The translations under genes and the position numbers were made by a program. A model generated the notes under the pieces. The model was not told the DNA's origin. It made no database searches and saw only the letters and a list, made by a program, of their open reading frames with translations. This document shows, piece after piece, positions 55,720-64,000 of a DNA stretch of 64,000 nt (positions are counted from its first letter, which is position 1; the number at the start of each line of letters is the position of its first letter). The DNA comes from 66-474 sp051961995 (GTDB lineage Bacteria; Pseudomonadota; Gammaproteobacteria; Xanthomonadales; Rhodanobacteraceae): NCBI GenBank assembly GCA_051961995.1, contig JBQCCR010000062.1:9762-73761 (forward strand). The letters are read 5' to 3'.

Positions 55720-57027
55720 ATGAGCGATCTGTGGCGGCGTTGTCTGCAACGTCTCGAGGGTGAACTGAGCGAGCAGGCCCTGCACACGTGGCTGCACCCC
55801 CTGCAGGCGCGCGAGGACGACCAGGCCCTGTTCCTGTTCGCGCCCAACACCTATGCGCTCGATCGTGTGCGCAGCGAGTATCTGCCGAAGATCGAGCTGG
55901 CACTGAGTGATGTCGCTGGGCGGGCGATCAAGATCCGGCTGGAAGTCGGCTCGGTTGCACCGGCAGTCTCGCCCGCGAAGGACGCCGCGGGACAAGAGCC
56001 CGCGCAACCGTCGCATCTGGATCCGCACTACACCTTCGACAACTTCGTCGAGGGCAAGTCCAACCAGTTGGGCAAGGCCGCGGCGATGCAGGTCGCGCAG
56101 AATCCCGGCCGCGCCTACAACCCGCTGCTGCTGTACGGCGGAACCGGCCTGGGCAAGACGCACCTGATGCAGGCAGCAGGCAACCTGATGCGCCGGTGCA
56201 ATCCGGGCATGAAGCTGCTGTATGTTCACTCGGAGCGTTTCACCAGCATGATGATCGAGGCGCTGCGTACCAAAAACATGGACGATTTCAAGCGCCGCTT
56301 CCGCTCTGTGGATGCGCTGCTGATTGACGATATCCAGTTCTTCGGCGGCAAGGACACCACCCAGGAAGAGTTCTTCCATACCTTCAACACGCTCGTGGAA
56401 GGCAAGCAGCAGATCATCCTCACTTGTGATCGTTATCCACGCGAAGTGGAAAACCTGGAGCCGCGCCTGAAGTCCCGGCTCAATTGGGGTTTGTCGGTGG
56501 CCATTGAGCCCCCGGACTTCGAAACGCGTGCTGCGATCCTGCTTGAGAAGGCGAGGTTGCGCGATATGCGCATGCCGGAAGACGTGGCCATGCTGCTGGC
56601 GCGCCGCATCCGCACCAACGTGCGCGATCTGGAAGGCGCGCTCAACACCGTCGCCGCGCGCGCGAATTTCTTCGGCCGCGAAATCTCGCTGGAATTCGTG
56701 CAGGAAACCCTGAGCGATCTGCTGCGCGCGCACGCCCAGGCAATCACGATTCCGAACATCCAGAAGACGGTCGCCGATTACTACCAGGTGCGCCTGTCCG
56801 ACCTGCTCTCCAAGAGCCGCGTGCGCTCACTGGCGCGCCCGCGACAACTGGCAATGGCACTGGCCAAGGAATTGACCGAACACAGTTTGCCCGAAATCGG
56901 CGAGGCCTTCGGGGGACGCGACCACACGACAGTGCTGCACGCGTGCCGCACCATCCGGGCGCTGCGAGACAATGACATGCGTGTGCATCAGGACTGGGAC
57001 AAATTGATCCGTATACTTACCGGTTAA
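55720..57027 (+). CDS. dnaA: chromosomal replication initiator DnaA
   Basis: 435 residues. Binds DnaA boxes and opens the origin. Domain I (SDLWRRCLQRLEGEL), a short linker, the AAA+ domain with Walker A YGGTGLGKTH (Lys146) and Walker B LLIDDIQFF, and the DNA-binding domain IV with the signature GGRDHTTVLHACRTI. ATG at 55720 matches the family start; the frame extends upstream without support. The 210-base gap to rpmH has no good DnaA boxes. Confidence 0.98.
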   Translation: MSDLWRRCLQRLEGELSEQALHTWLHPLQAREDDQALFLFAPNTYALDRVRSEYLPKIELALSDVAGRAIKIRLEVGSVAPAVSPAKDAAGQEPAQPSHLDPHYTFDNFVEGKSNQLGKAAAMQVAQNPGRAYNPLLLYGGTGLGKTHLMQAAGNLMRRCNPGMKLLYVHSERFTSMMIEALRTKNMDDFKRRFRSVDALLIDDIQFFGGKDTTQEEFFHTFNTLVEGKQQIILTCDRYPREVENLEPRLKSRLNWGLSVAIEPPDFETRAAILLEKARLRDMRMPEDVAMLLARRIRTNVRDLEGALNTVAARANFFGREISLEFVQETLSDLLRAHAQAITIPNIQKTVADYYQVRLSDLLSKSRVRSLARPRQLAMALAKELTEHSLPEIGEAFGGRDHTTVLHACRTIRALRDNDMRVHQDWDKLIRILTG

Positions 57028-57255
57028 GGGAACCAGGGGGCCGTGAAAACCGGCGTGGGGGTTGTGGACAGATTGTGCAAACGACCGCTGGGCCGCTTTG
57101 CCCACAATTCGTCCACAGTCGAACCCAGTTCTCGTCAACAAGGATGATCTCAGGCAAGTATTTGTAAAGAAAAGCTTTTCATCTCTTTTCAAGTTAACCA
57201 CAGCGCCTGCTACTGCCTTTTTATCTACAACTCGCAAAGGAGCGGGGGACCTGCC
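57028..57255. other. probable origin of replication (oriC) between dnaA and dnaN
   Basis: Near-matches to the DnaA box TTATCCACA: TTAACCACA at 57194-57202 and TTATCTACA at 57221-57229 (8 of 9); TTGCCCACA at 57098-57106, TCGTCCACA at 57109-57117 and the reverse-strand box at 57063-57071 (7 of 9). The stretch 57145-57230 is clearly AT-rich compared with its surroundings and could be the unwinding element. This is the location used in Xanthomonas. Confidence 0.75.
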
Positions 57256-58356
57256 ATGCGTTTCAGCATTCAACGAGAAGCCTTGCTCAATCCCCTCCAG
57301 CAGGTGGTAGGGGTGGTGGAACGCCGCCAGACCTTGCCGGTACTCGCCAACCTGCTGGTGCAGGTGGAACAAGGCCGCTTGACGCTGACCGGTACCGATC
57401 TCGAAGTGGAAATGCGCGCCAGCATCGCCGTCGAAAACGGAGAAGAGGGAGCCACCACGATCCCGGCGCGCAAGCTGTTCGACATCGTGCGGGCGCTGGC
57501 GGATGGTTCGCAACTCGACATCAAGCTCAATGGCGATCGGGTGGCGGTCCACGCCGGACGCAGCCGGTTCACGTTGGCGACCTTGCCGGCCGAAGAATTT
57601 CCCACCATCGATTCGATTGAGCTGGTCGACAAGGTGATGTTGCCGGAAGCGACGTTGAAAGAGCTGATGGAACGCACCGCCTTCGCGATGGCCAATCAGG
57701 ACGTGCGCTACTACCTGAACGGCATGCTGCTGGATCTGCGCGACGCCGGCCTGCGCTGTGTAGCGACCGATGGGCACCGGCTGGCGCTGGCGGAAACGAA
57801 GCTCGACAAGAAAGTCAGTGCCAACCGGCAGATCATCATTCCGCGCAAGGGCGTGATGGAGTTGCTGGGGTTGTTCGGCAGCGACGAAGGCGAGATTACC
57901 ATCGAGTTCGCGCGCAACCATCTGCGGGTGCGCCGCAACGATGTGATGTTCACCTCCAAGCTGATTGATGGTCGCTTTCCGGATTACGAAGCGGTGATCC
58001 CGCTGGGGGCTGACAAGATGCTGCACCTGGATCGCGATGCGTTGCGCTCGGCCCTGCAACGCGCGGCCATTCTTTCCAACGAGAAGTATCGCGGTGTGCG
58101 GCTGGAGGTGAGCCCGGGGCGGCTGCGGATCGTTGCGCATAACCCCGAGCAGGAAGAGGCGGTGGAGGAGCTGGAAGCCGAAACATCGGTGAACGATCTC
58201 GCAATTGGCTTCAATGTCGTCTATCTGCTGGACGCCTTGGGGTCGCTGAACGACGAGCGGGTACGTCTGCAATTGCGGGATGCGCAGTCCAGCTGCTTGT
58301 TGCAGGGCGCCGAGCACGAGCATGTCCGGCACGTGGTGATGCCGTTGCGGCTCTGA
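57256..58356 (+). CDS. dnaN: DNA polymerase III sliding clamp
   Basis: 366 residues, the three-domain beta clamp: MRFSIQREALLNPLQQVVGVVERR, then EEFPTIDSIE and the C-terminal HVRHVVMPLRL. It forms a ring that holds polymerase III on DNA. AGGAG lies 10 to 15 bases before the ATG. Confidence 0.98.
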   Translation: MRFSIQREALLNPLQQVVGVVERRQTLPVLANLLVQVEQGRLTLTGTDLEVEMRASIAVENGEEGATTIPARKLFDIVRALADGSQLDIKLNGDRVAVHAGRSRFTLATLPAEEFPTIDSIELVDKVMLPEATLKELMERTAFAMANQDVRYYLNGMLLDLRDAGLRCVATDGHRLALAETKLDKKVSANRQIIIPRKGVMELLGLFGSDEGEITIEFARNHLRVRRNDVMFTSKLIDGRFPDYEAVIPLGADKMLHLDRDALRSALQRAAILSNEKYRGVRLEVSPGRLRIVAHNPEQEEAVEELEAETSVNDLAIGFNVVYLLDALGSLNDERVRLQLRDAQSSCLLQGAEHEHVRHVVMPLRL

Positions 58357-58387
58357 CTGCGCGGCACTTGGCCCGAGGGCGCGGGGC

Positions 58388-59458
58388 ATGAGGATTGATC
58401 TGCTCCGCGCTCATCACCTGCGATGTTTCGACTCGGTCGAAATCGCGCCCGGCCCGCGGCTCAACTGGCTGGTCGGTCCCAATGGCGCGGGCAAGACCAG
58501 CTTGCTCGAAGCGGTCTATCTGCTGTCTCACGGTCATTCTTTCCGCGCCGGCGCGCGCGACGCGCTCATCCAGCGCGACAGATCGGGGTTCGATCTGTTT
58601 GCGGAGTTGAGCCGGAAGCAGGCCGGGCATCGGCTTGGGCTGGCCCGCCAGGCTGGCGGCGACTGGCGCGTGCAGGTTGATGGCGAGGCGCGCGCGACCC
58701 TAGCCCCCTTGTTGGAGCTCTGCGCGGTAGTGTGTTTCGAGCCGGGTAGCCATGCCCTGATCACTGGTGCAGCGGAGCTGCGCCGACGGTTCCTGGATTG
58801 GGGAGTGTTCCATGTGGAACATCATTCCCTGAATCGGTGGCGGGACTATCGTCGCGCACTGCGCCAGCGCAATGCACTGCTGAAGCACGAGGACGGATCG
58901 GATCAATTTGGATTCTGGGAGGCCGAGTTGGGCCGTCTGGGTGAGCTCATTGACCAGAGCCGGCGGGCCTACTTCGATGTATTGCAGCAGCATGTTTCCG
59001 GCTTGGCGTCGGCGCTGCTGCCCGAGCTGGGCGAGCCCCGGCTGAATTTTCGCAGCGGCTGGAATCGCGAGCATCCGCTTCGGGAGTCGTTGGCGACCCA
59101 TCGGGTCCAGGACATCGCGCGTGGACATACCCGGCTGGGTCCGCATCATGCGGATTGGCGGCTCGAGTTCGCGCAGGCGCCGGGGCGCGAATTTCTGTCG
59201 CGGGGTCAGACCAAGCTGGCAGCGTTGGCCTGCGTTCTGGCCCAAGCGGCGGTGTTCGCCTCGCAATGGAAAGAGTGGCCGATATTGTGTCTGGATGATC
59301 TCATTTCGGAGCTCGACGAAGCGCATCAACGGCTGGTGCTCGAGTGGGTGGCCGAGCGTCCTGCGCAGGTGTGGCTGACCGCGACGCAGCACCCCGGAAC
59401 CAACTGGCCGGAAGCAGAGCAGTTCCACGTGGAACACGGACTGTTGAGCCAGGTGTGA
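58388..59458 (+). CDS. recF: DNA repair and recombination protein RecF
   Basis: 356 residues. SMC-like ATPase that helps load RecA at gaps. Walker A GPNGAGKTSL (Lys36), signature FLSRGQTKLAALACVLAQ and Walker B LCLDDLISELDE. It lies 31 bases after dnaN and 67 before gyrB. Confidence 0.97.
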   Translation: MRIDLLRAHHLRCFDSVEIAPGPRLNWLVGPNGAGKTSLLEAVYLLSHGHSFRAGARDALIQRDRSGFDLFAELSRKQAGHRLGLARQAGGDWRVQVDGEARATLAPLLELCAVVCFEPGSHALITGAAELRRRFLDWGVFHVEHHSLNRWRDYRRALRQRNALLKHEDGSDQFGFWEAELGRLGELIDQSRRAYFDVLQQHVSGLASALLPELGEPRLNFRSGWNREHPLRESLATHRVQDIARGHTRLGPHHADWRLEFAQAPGREFLSRGQTKLAALACVLAQAAVFASQWKEWPILCLDDLISELDEAHQRLVLEWVAERPAQVWLTATQHPGTNWPEAEQFHVEHGLLSQV

Positions 59459-59481
59459 CATCGCGGCCGGACCCGCTGCGG

Positions 59482-59487
59482 TATAAT
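59482..59487 (+). promoter_or_regulatory. -10 element of a gyrB promoter
   Basis: A perfect TATAAT lies 39 bases before the gyrB ATG, preceded by a G. The best -35 candidate, GTGACA at 59455-59460, is 21 bases away, longer than ideal. It would let gyrB be transcribed apart from dnaN-recF. Confidence 0.55.
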
Positions 59488-59525
59488 TGCGTGTTTGCGC
59501 AGCCCCGCCCGCGCTCGAGTCATCC

Positions 59526-61937
59526 ATGAACGACAATTACGATTCCAGCAGCATCAAAGTCCTCAAGGGTCTGGAAGCGGTCCGCAAGCGGCCCGGCATG
59601 TATATCGGCGACACCGATGACGGCACCGGCTTGCATCACATGGTGTTCGAGGTGGTGGACAACGCCATTGACGAGGCATTGGCGGGTTATTGCGACGAAG
59701 TCGTTGTCACCATCCACGATGATGGCACCGTCAGTGTCAGTGACAACGGACGGGGCATTCCCGTTGACATGCATCCGGAGGAGGGTCGCTCCACCGCCGA
59801 GGTGGTGATGACCGTGCTGCACGCCGGCGGCAAGTTCGACGCCAATTCATACAAGGTTTCCGGCGGCCTGCACGGCGTGGGGGTCTCGGTAGTGAACGCG
59901 CTGTCCGAGCACCTGTGGCTGACCATCTACCGTGATGGTCAGGAGCATCAGCAGGAATACCAACTGGGCGAGCCGCTGTATCCGCTGAAGGTGGTGGGCC
60001 CAGCCGACCGGCGCGGCACCATGGTGCGTTTCCTGCCTAGTCCCGCGACCTTCACCCACATCGAGTTCCATTACGAAGTTCTCTCCAAGCGCTTGAGAGA
60101 ATTAGCCTTTTTGAACTCGGGTGTGCGTATCGAGCTGATTGATCAACGCACCGACAAACACGATGTATTCCAGTACGAGGGCGGCATCCGTTCGTTCGTG
60201 CAGCACTTGGCGCAGCTGAAAACCCCGCTGCACCCCAGCGTGATCCATTTCAGCTCGCAAACGGAAGGCACCACCGTTGAACTCGCGATGCAATGGACTG
60301 ACGGTTACCAGGAATCGGTGTACTGCTTCACCAACAACATCCCCCAGAAGGATGGCGGCACGCATCTGACCGGATTTCGCGCCGCCCTGACGCGAACGGT
60401 AACGAACTATATCGAAAAAGAGGGATTGGCCAGGAACGCGAAGATCGCTCTGGCCGGTGACGACATGCGTGAAGGCCTGATCGCGGTGCTCTCGATCAAG
60501 GTGCCGGATCCCAAGTTCTCCTCACAGACCAAGGACAAGCTGGTTTCCAGTGAGGTGAAGGGTGTTGTCGAACAGGCGGTCAACGGCAAGCTTGAGGAAT
60601 TTCTGCTGGAGAACCCGGCCGAGGCGCGCGCCATTGCGGAAAAAGTGGTCGACGCTGCCCGGGCTCGGGAGGCCGCACGCAAGGCGCGCGAGCTGACCCG
60701 GCGCAAGGGCGCACTGGACATCGCGGGGCTCCCGGGAAAACTTGCCGATTGCCAGGAGAAGGATCCGGCGCTTTCGGAGTTGTTTCTGGTCGAGGGCGAC
60801 TCGGCGGGCGGTTCGGCCAAGCAGGGTCGCAATCGCAAGTATCAAGCGGTGTTGCCGCTGAAGGGAAAGATCCTCAACGTCGAGAAAGCGCGTTTCGACA
60901 AGATGCTCAGTTCCGCCGAAGTGGGCACCCTGATCACTGCGCTCGGCACCGGTATCGGCAAGGACGAGTTCAACGCCGACAAGCTGCGCTATCACCGCAT
61001 CATCATCATGACCGACGCGGATGTGGACGGCTCGCACATCCGCACCTTGCTGCTGACGTTCTTTTACCGGCAGATGCCGCAACTGATCGAGCGCGGCCAC
61101 GTCTACATTGGGCTGCCGCCGCTCTACAAGATCAAGCAGGGCAAGCAGGAACTTTACCTGAAGGACGACGTGGCACTGAATGAGTACCTGATCGCCAATG
61201 CGGTGGAAGGCGCAGACCTGAGCTATGTGCCTGATGCGCCTCCTGTGCGGGGTGAAGCGTTGGAAAAGCTGCTGCGCCAGTATCAGAGCGCGCTGGATCA
61301 GATCGCGCGGTTGGGCCAGCGCGGCGATCCGGCGTTCTTCACCGCGCTGCTGGACCACGCGCCGCTGGAAGCGAATCTGTGGCAGGACGCGGCCGCGCTG
61401 CGCACATGGATGGATGCACTGACGGCGCGCATCAATTCCACCGGCTTGGGTCGCGCACGCTACACGCTGCAATTGCGCGACGCCGTTGCCGAGCACCCGG
61501 CCGCGCTGTTGCTGACCCGCAGTCAGCACGGCAGTGAACACACCTGGGTCTTGCCGCAGACCTTCTTCACCGGCGCCGATTACCGGCCGTTGCTGGAAAT
61601 GTCGCGTGCGCTGCACGGCTTCATCCGCGCAGGCGCGCAGATCCGCCGTGGTAATGCCAGCCAATCGATCAACGATTTCGCGCAGGCGCGCGCGTGGCTG
61701 TTCGATGAAGCAAGGAAGGGCCGCAACATCCAGCGCTTCAAGGGTCTGGGCGAAATGAATCCGGAGCAGTTGTGGGAAACCACTGTGAATCCGGACACCC
61801 GCCGCCTGCTGCAGGTTCGCATCGAGGATGCGGTGGCTGCCGACCAGATCTTCGCCACGCTGATGGGCGATGTGGTCGAGCCGCGTCGTGACTTCATCGA
61901 AACCAACGCGCTGAAGGTGGCGAATCTGGATGTGTGA
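59526..61937 (+). CDS. gyrB: DNA gyrase subunit B
   Basis: 803 residues. GHKL ATPase domain (DGTGLHHMVFEVVDNAIDEA, GLHGVGVSVVNALS), the transducer, and the Toprim domain with VEGDSAGGSAKQGR and the metal-binding TDADVDGSHI. The large size and the insertion before the C-terminal end are typical of gammaproteobacterial GyrB. It works with GyrA (not in the window) to introduce negative supercoils. Confidence 0.98.
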   Translation: MNDNYDSSSIKVLKGLEAVRKRPGMYIGDTDDGTGLHHMVFEVVDNAIDEALAGYCDEVVVTIHDDGTVSVSDNGRGIPVDMHPEEGRSTAEVVMTVLHAGGKFDANSYKVSGGLHGVGVSVVNALSEHLWLTIYRDGQEHQQEYQLGEPLYPLKVVGPADRRGTMVRFLPSPATFTHIEFHYEVLSKRLRELAFLNSGVRIELIDQRTDKHDVFQYEGGIRSFVQHLAQLKTPLHPSVIHFSSQTEGTTVELAMQWTDGYQESVYCFTNNIPQKDGGTHLTGFRAALTRTVTNYIEKEGLARNAKIALAGDDMREGLIAVLSIKVPDPKFSSQTKDKLVSSEVKGVVEQAVNGKLEEFLLENPAEARAIAEKVVDAARAREAARKARELTRRKGALDIAGLPGKLADCQEKDPALSELFLVEGDSAGGSAKQGRNRKYQAVLPLKGKILNVEKARFDKMLSSAEVGTLITALGTGIGKDEFNADKLRYHRIIIMTDADVDGSHIRTLLLTFFYRQMPQLIERGHVYIGLPPLYKIKQGKQELYLKDDVALNEYLIANAVEGADLSYVPDAPPVRGEALEKLLRQYQSALDQIARLGQRGDPAFFTALLDHAPLEANLWQDAAALRTWMDALTARINSTGLGRARYTLQLRDAVAEHPAALLLTRSQHGSEHTWVLPQTFFTGADYRPLLEMSRALHGFIRAGAQIRRGNASQSINDFAQARAWLFDEARKGRNIQRFKGLGEMNPEQLWETTVNPDTRRLLQVRIEDAVAADQIFATLMGDVVEPRRDFIETNALKVANLDV

Positions 61938-62126
61938 TCGCGGGCTCCGATCTTCGCGCGGAACTTCATCCGCGTCTTCCACCGGACCAAACGTCGAAGG
62001 TGATTCAACCAGGCAGGGGATGGTGAGCGTTGGGTCAAGTGCTGTTAGGAACTTGAGCTTGGCCGCAAGTGCGCGCTACTCTGATTGGCTCCAGTGCCGC
62101 AGGCACGAGGTTCTCCTGAGGTTGCC

Positions 62127-63248
62127 ATGAAACTCGAATCACGTTTGATCGCATACGGCGTGTGCGCGGCACTGGTGCTTTCCTCGAGTGCGGTGTTCGC
62201 ACAGAGCTGCACCTCTATGCAAATGATGCGCAACGAGTGTGGCCAGTCGCAGAAGAAGGCGAAACCGGAGAATCAGCCGGCACAACCCAGCCAGTATCCG
62301 AACGCGACTCGGCCGGAGCACAAGATCGAAGGGCTCGGCGAGAAGGAAGCGAATGCCCTCAATGAGGGACTCAACGCCGTCAACAGCAATGATGCGGCCA
62401 CCGCGCAGAAGGATCTGCAGCCCATCGCCGACGGTAGCGAAAACGCGTACGCAAAGGCCAAGGCACTCTCGGGGCTGGCGCTGCTGAAATACAACGGCGG
62501 CGACACCAAGGGTGCGATCGCGTTGCAGAAGCAGGCGCTCGATCTGAACTCGCTGCCCAATGATGATTACTTCCCGGCGCTGTATGCCCTGGCGCAGATG
62601 TATGTCGCCGACGAGGACTACACGCAGGCGCTGACCGCGCTTGACCAATGGGTGCAGCAAAGCGGCAAGCAGTCGGCCGATGCCTACGCCCTGAAGGGCA
62701 ACGTTCTCTATCGGCTCGAGAAGTATCCGGAAGCCGCGACGGCCATCCAGAAGGCCAAGTCCATGACCGACCAGCCGAAGGAAAGCTGGGATCAGATCCT
62801 GATCGCCAGCTATTTCGCGATGGACAAGTATGACGAGGCCGGCAAGGTCGCGGAAGCGGCGCTGGCCAAGGACCCGAACAACGCCAAGCTGCTGATGAAT
62901 GTGGTGCAGATCTATACCAATGCGCGGGAATACGACAAGGCGCTACCGCTGCTGGAACGCGCACGCGCAAACGGTCAGATCACAGACGAAACCACATACG
63001 TCAACATGGCCAAGCTTTATTACAACATCGCGCTGGATGGCAAGGACAGCAAGGCCAACGCGCTGAAAGCGGCGCAGGTCATCGAGGAAGGCATGAGCAA
63101 GGGCATCATCAAGCCGGGTAGCGATAACTACAAACTGGAAGGTGATGCTTATCTGTTGGCTGGGGAAACTGCCAAAGCCAATGGCGCTTATGAGAAGGGT
63201 GGCTTGCCGCCGGTGAAAGCGGGCTCAAAGGTGCACAGGAAAAAATGA
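62127..63248 (+). CDS. secreted TPR-repeat protein
   Basis: 373 residues with a signal peptide (about 1-26, ending VFAQS). The mature part has several tetratricopeptide repeats, for example AKALSGLALLKYNGGDTKGAIALQKQ-type, ALYALAQMYVADEDYTQALTALDQW and YALKGNVLYRLEKYPEAATAIQKA, and ends in a short basic tail. It is probably periplasmic. Its place between gyrB and tonB suggests it may belong with the TonB system, but that is inference. ATG at 62127 opens the signal peptide. Confidence 0.85.
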   Translation: MKLESRLIAYGVCAALVLSSSAVFAQSCTSMQMMRNECGQSQKKAKPENQPAQPSQYPNATRPEHKIEGLGEKEANALNEGLNAVNSNDAATAQKDLQPIADGSENAYAKAKALSGLALLKYNGGDTKGAIALQKQALDLNSLPNDDYFPALYALAQMYVADEDYTQALTALDQWVQQSGKQSADAYALKGNVLYRLEKYPEAATAIQKAKSMTDQPKESWDQILIASYFAMDKYDEAGKVAEAALAKDPNNAKLLMNVVQIYTNAREYDKALPLLERARANGQITDETTYVNMAKLYYNIALDGKDSKANALKAAQVIEEGMSKGIIKPGSDNYKLEGDAYLLAGETAKANGAYEKGGLPPVKAGSKVHRKK

Positions 63249-63435
63249 GGTTGTGACTGACCCGGGTCGAAGTGATGGCTCGGATCACATATTTTGCAAA
63301 CCGGGTGCCAAACCCTCTAGGCAAAAGCCCGGTGCTGGTGTAATTTGCTTCTCTTTTTCAGCCGCCCTCAGCGGCGCCGTCCGCCTGTAGCGGCGATGGC
63401 CGCGAGAACACGACGGACAGCGACTGGTTTACACG

Positions 63436-64000
63436 ATGGCCCCGACTTCCGCGACCCACAAAGATCGCTTCAACTGGTGGCGCACAATCGCGATCGCAGC
63501 AGCGATCGCGGTGCACGCTGTCGTCATTCTGGTTCTTCTCACGCCGGCCGCGCCGCCTGAGGCCCAGCAGGCGAAGAAGGAGAACGTCACCAGCGTGACC
63601 TTCATTCCGCCGCCGCCACCGCCACCGCCACCGCCACCGCCGCCGCCGGAGCCGCCGAAGACGCCGCCGCCGAAGATCAAGGAATTGGTCAAGCCGCCGC
63701 CGACCCCGCCGCCGCCGGCACAGCCGCCGCCGGTGCAGGAAGTGTCGAGCATGCCGGTACCGGCGCCGCCACCAGCCCCGCCGGCTCCGCCCGCGCCGCC
63801 GGCCGATATCGCGCCGGGTGTGGACATCAGCTACAAGAACCGCAATCCGCCGAAGTATCCCATCGAAGCGTTGCGCCAGCAGCACCAAGGCACAGTCACC
63901 CTGGACGTTACCATTGACGCCCAAGGCAACGTGGTTGACGTCAAGGTGGAGAAATCCAGCGGCTATCGCGAGCTGGATCGTGCCGCCGAGGATGCCGCAC
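63436..64000 (+). CDS. tonB: TonB-like energy transducer (3' end outside window)
   Basis: 188 complete codons are visible. A cytoplasmic stub, one membrane helix with a conserved His (IAAAIAVHAVVILVLL), a long proline-rich linker that includes 14 prolines in a row, and the beginning of the C-terminal domain (YKNRNPPKYPIEALRQ, GTVTLDVTIDAQGNV). It couples the proton gradient to outer-membrane receptors together with ExbB and ExbD, which would be expected beyond the edge. The last codons at the window end belong to the conserved SSGYRELDRAA block. Confidence 0.93.
   Translation, partial: MAPTSATHKDRFNWWRTIAIAAAIAVHAVVILVLLTPAAPPEAQQAKKENVTSVTFIPPPPPPPPPPPPPPEPPKTPPPKIKELVKPPPTPPPPAQPPPVQEVSSMPVPAPPPAPPAPPAPPADIAPGVDISYKNRNPPKYPIEALRQQHQGTVTLDVTIDAQGNVVDVKVEKSSGYRELDRAAEDAA

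Noticed and set aside
63610..63800. Long CCG/CCGCCA repeats as a simple-sequence expansion
   Set aside because: They code for the proline-rich linker expected in TonB and stay in frame.

Overview
This is a high-GC chromosomal segment spanning a replication origin of a gammaproteobacterium. The order rpmH-rnpA-yidC-mnmE on one side of dnaA, and dnaN-recF-gyrB then a TonB gene on the other, together with a XanB2-type chorismatase, an atpIBEFHAGDC-glmU cluster and GTAG-headed REP repeats, points to the order Xanthomonadales (Lysobacterales), probably near Rhodanobacteraceae. That placement is inference from gene content. I saw no rRNA, tRNA, CRISPR array, transposase, prophage or plasmid genes.

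Layout. 1-5.7 kb: the start of a hybrid NRPS/PKS locus on the minus strand: a free A-PCP protein whose binding-pocket residues read as the proline code, then a KS-AT-ACP-C protein cut by the window edge. 5.9-14.3 kb: a tail-anchored J-domain protein, an EpsB/GumD-type sugar-phosphate transferase, glmS, a PLP-dependent dehydratase/racemase, pepN, a Gly/Tyr/His-rich lipoprotein and a 64-residue orphan. 14.3-14.8 kb: a gene-free stretch with three long inverted repeats. 14.8-23.1 kb: mnmG, an autotransporter GDSL esterase, a YbaY/YscW-like lipoprotein and a sortilin-like beta-propeller protein. 23.4-29.7 kb: glyS-glyQ divergent from a lone GspE/PilB-type ATPase coupled to a glutamine amidotransferase, then a rhomboid protease. 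29.8-37.9 kb: tyrS, an M23 peptidase, anmK, a ribbon-helix-helix-like protein, ampG, an exonuclease III, pyrE and a DUF4124 protein. 37.9-39.3 kb: an acyl carrier protein divergent from xanB2. 39.3-48.3 kb: glmU and the F1Fo ATP synthase operon. 48.4-55.5 kb: a dipeptidyl peptidase IV, a GST-like protein, mnmE, yidC, rnpA and rpmH. 55.7-64 kb: dnaA, a probable oriC, dnaN, recF, gyrB, a TPR protein and a TonB-like protein cut by the edge.

The genes next to dnaA point away from it on both sides, so they lie on the leading strand if oriC is in the dnaA-dnaN gap. Several genes bear on the cell wall and amino sugars: glmS and glmU make UDP-GlcNAc, while AmpG, AnmK and the M23 peptidase recycle or remodel peptidoglycan. 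mnmE and mnmG, which together modify the tRNA wobble uridine, are both present but 35 kb apart.

The most unusual points are the proline-coded NRPS/PKS start, a 65-residue insertion with two hydrophobic stretches in ATP synthase subunit a, REP elements that supply the stop codons of several genes, a stripped-down ACP/xanB2 pair of the xanthomonadin type, and an apparently missing yidD.
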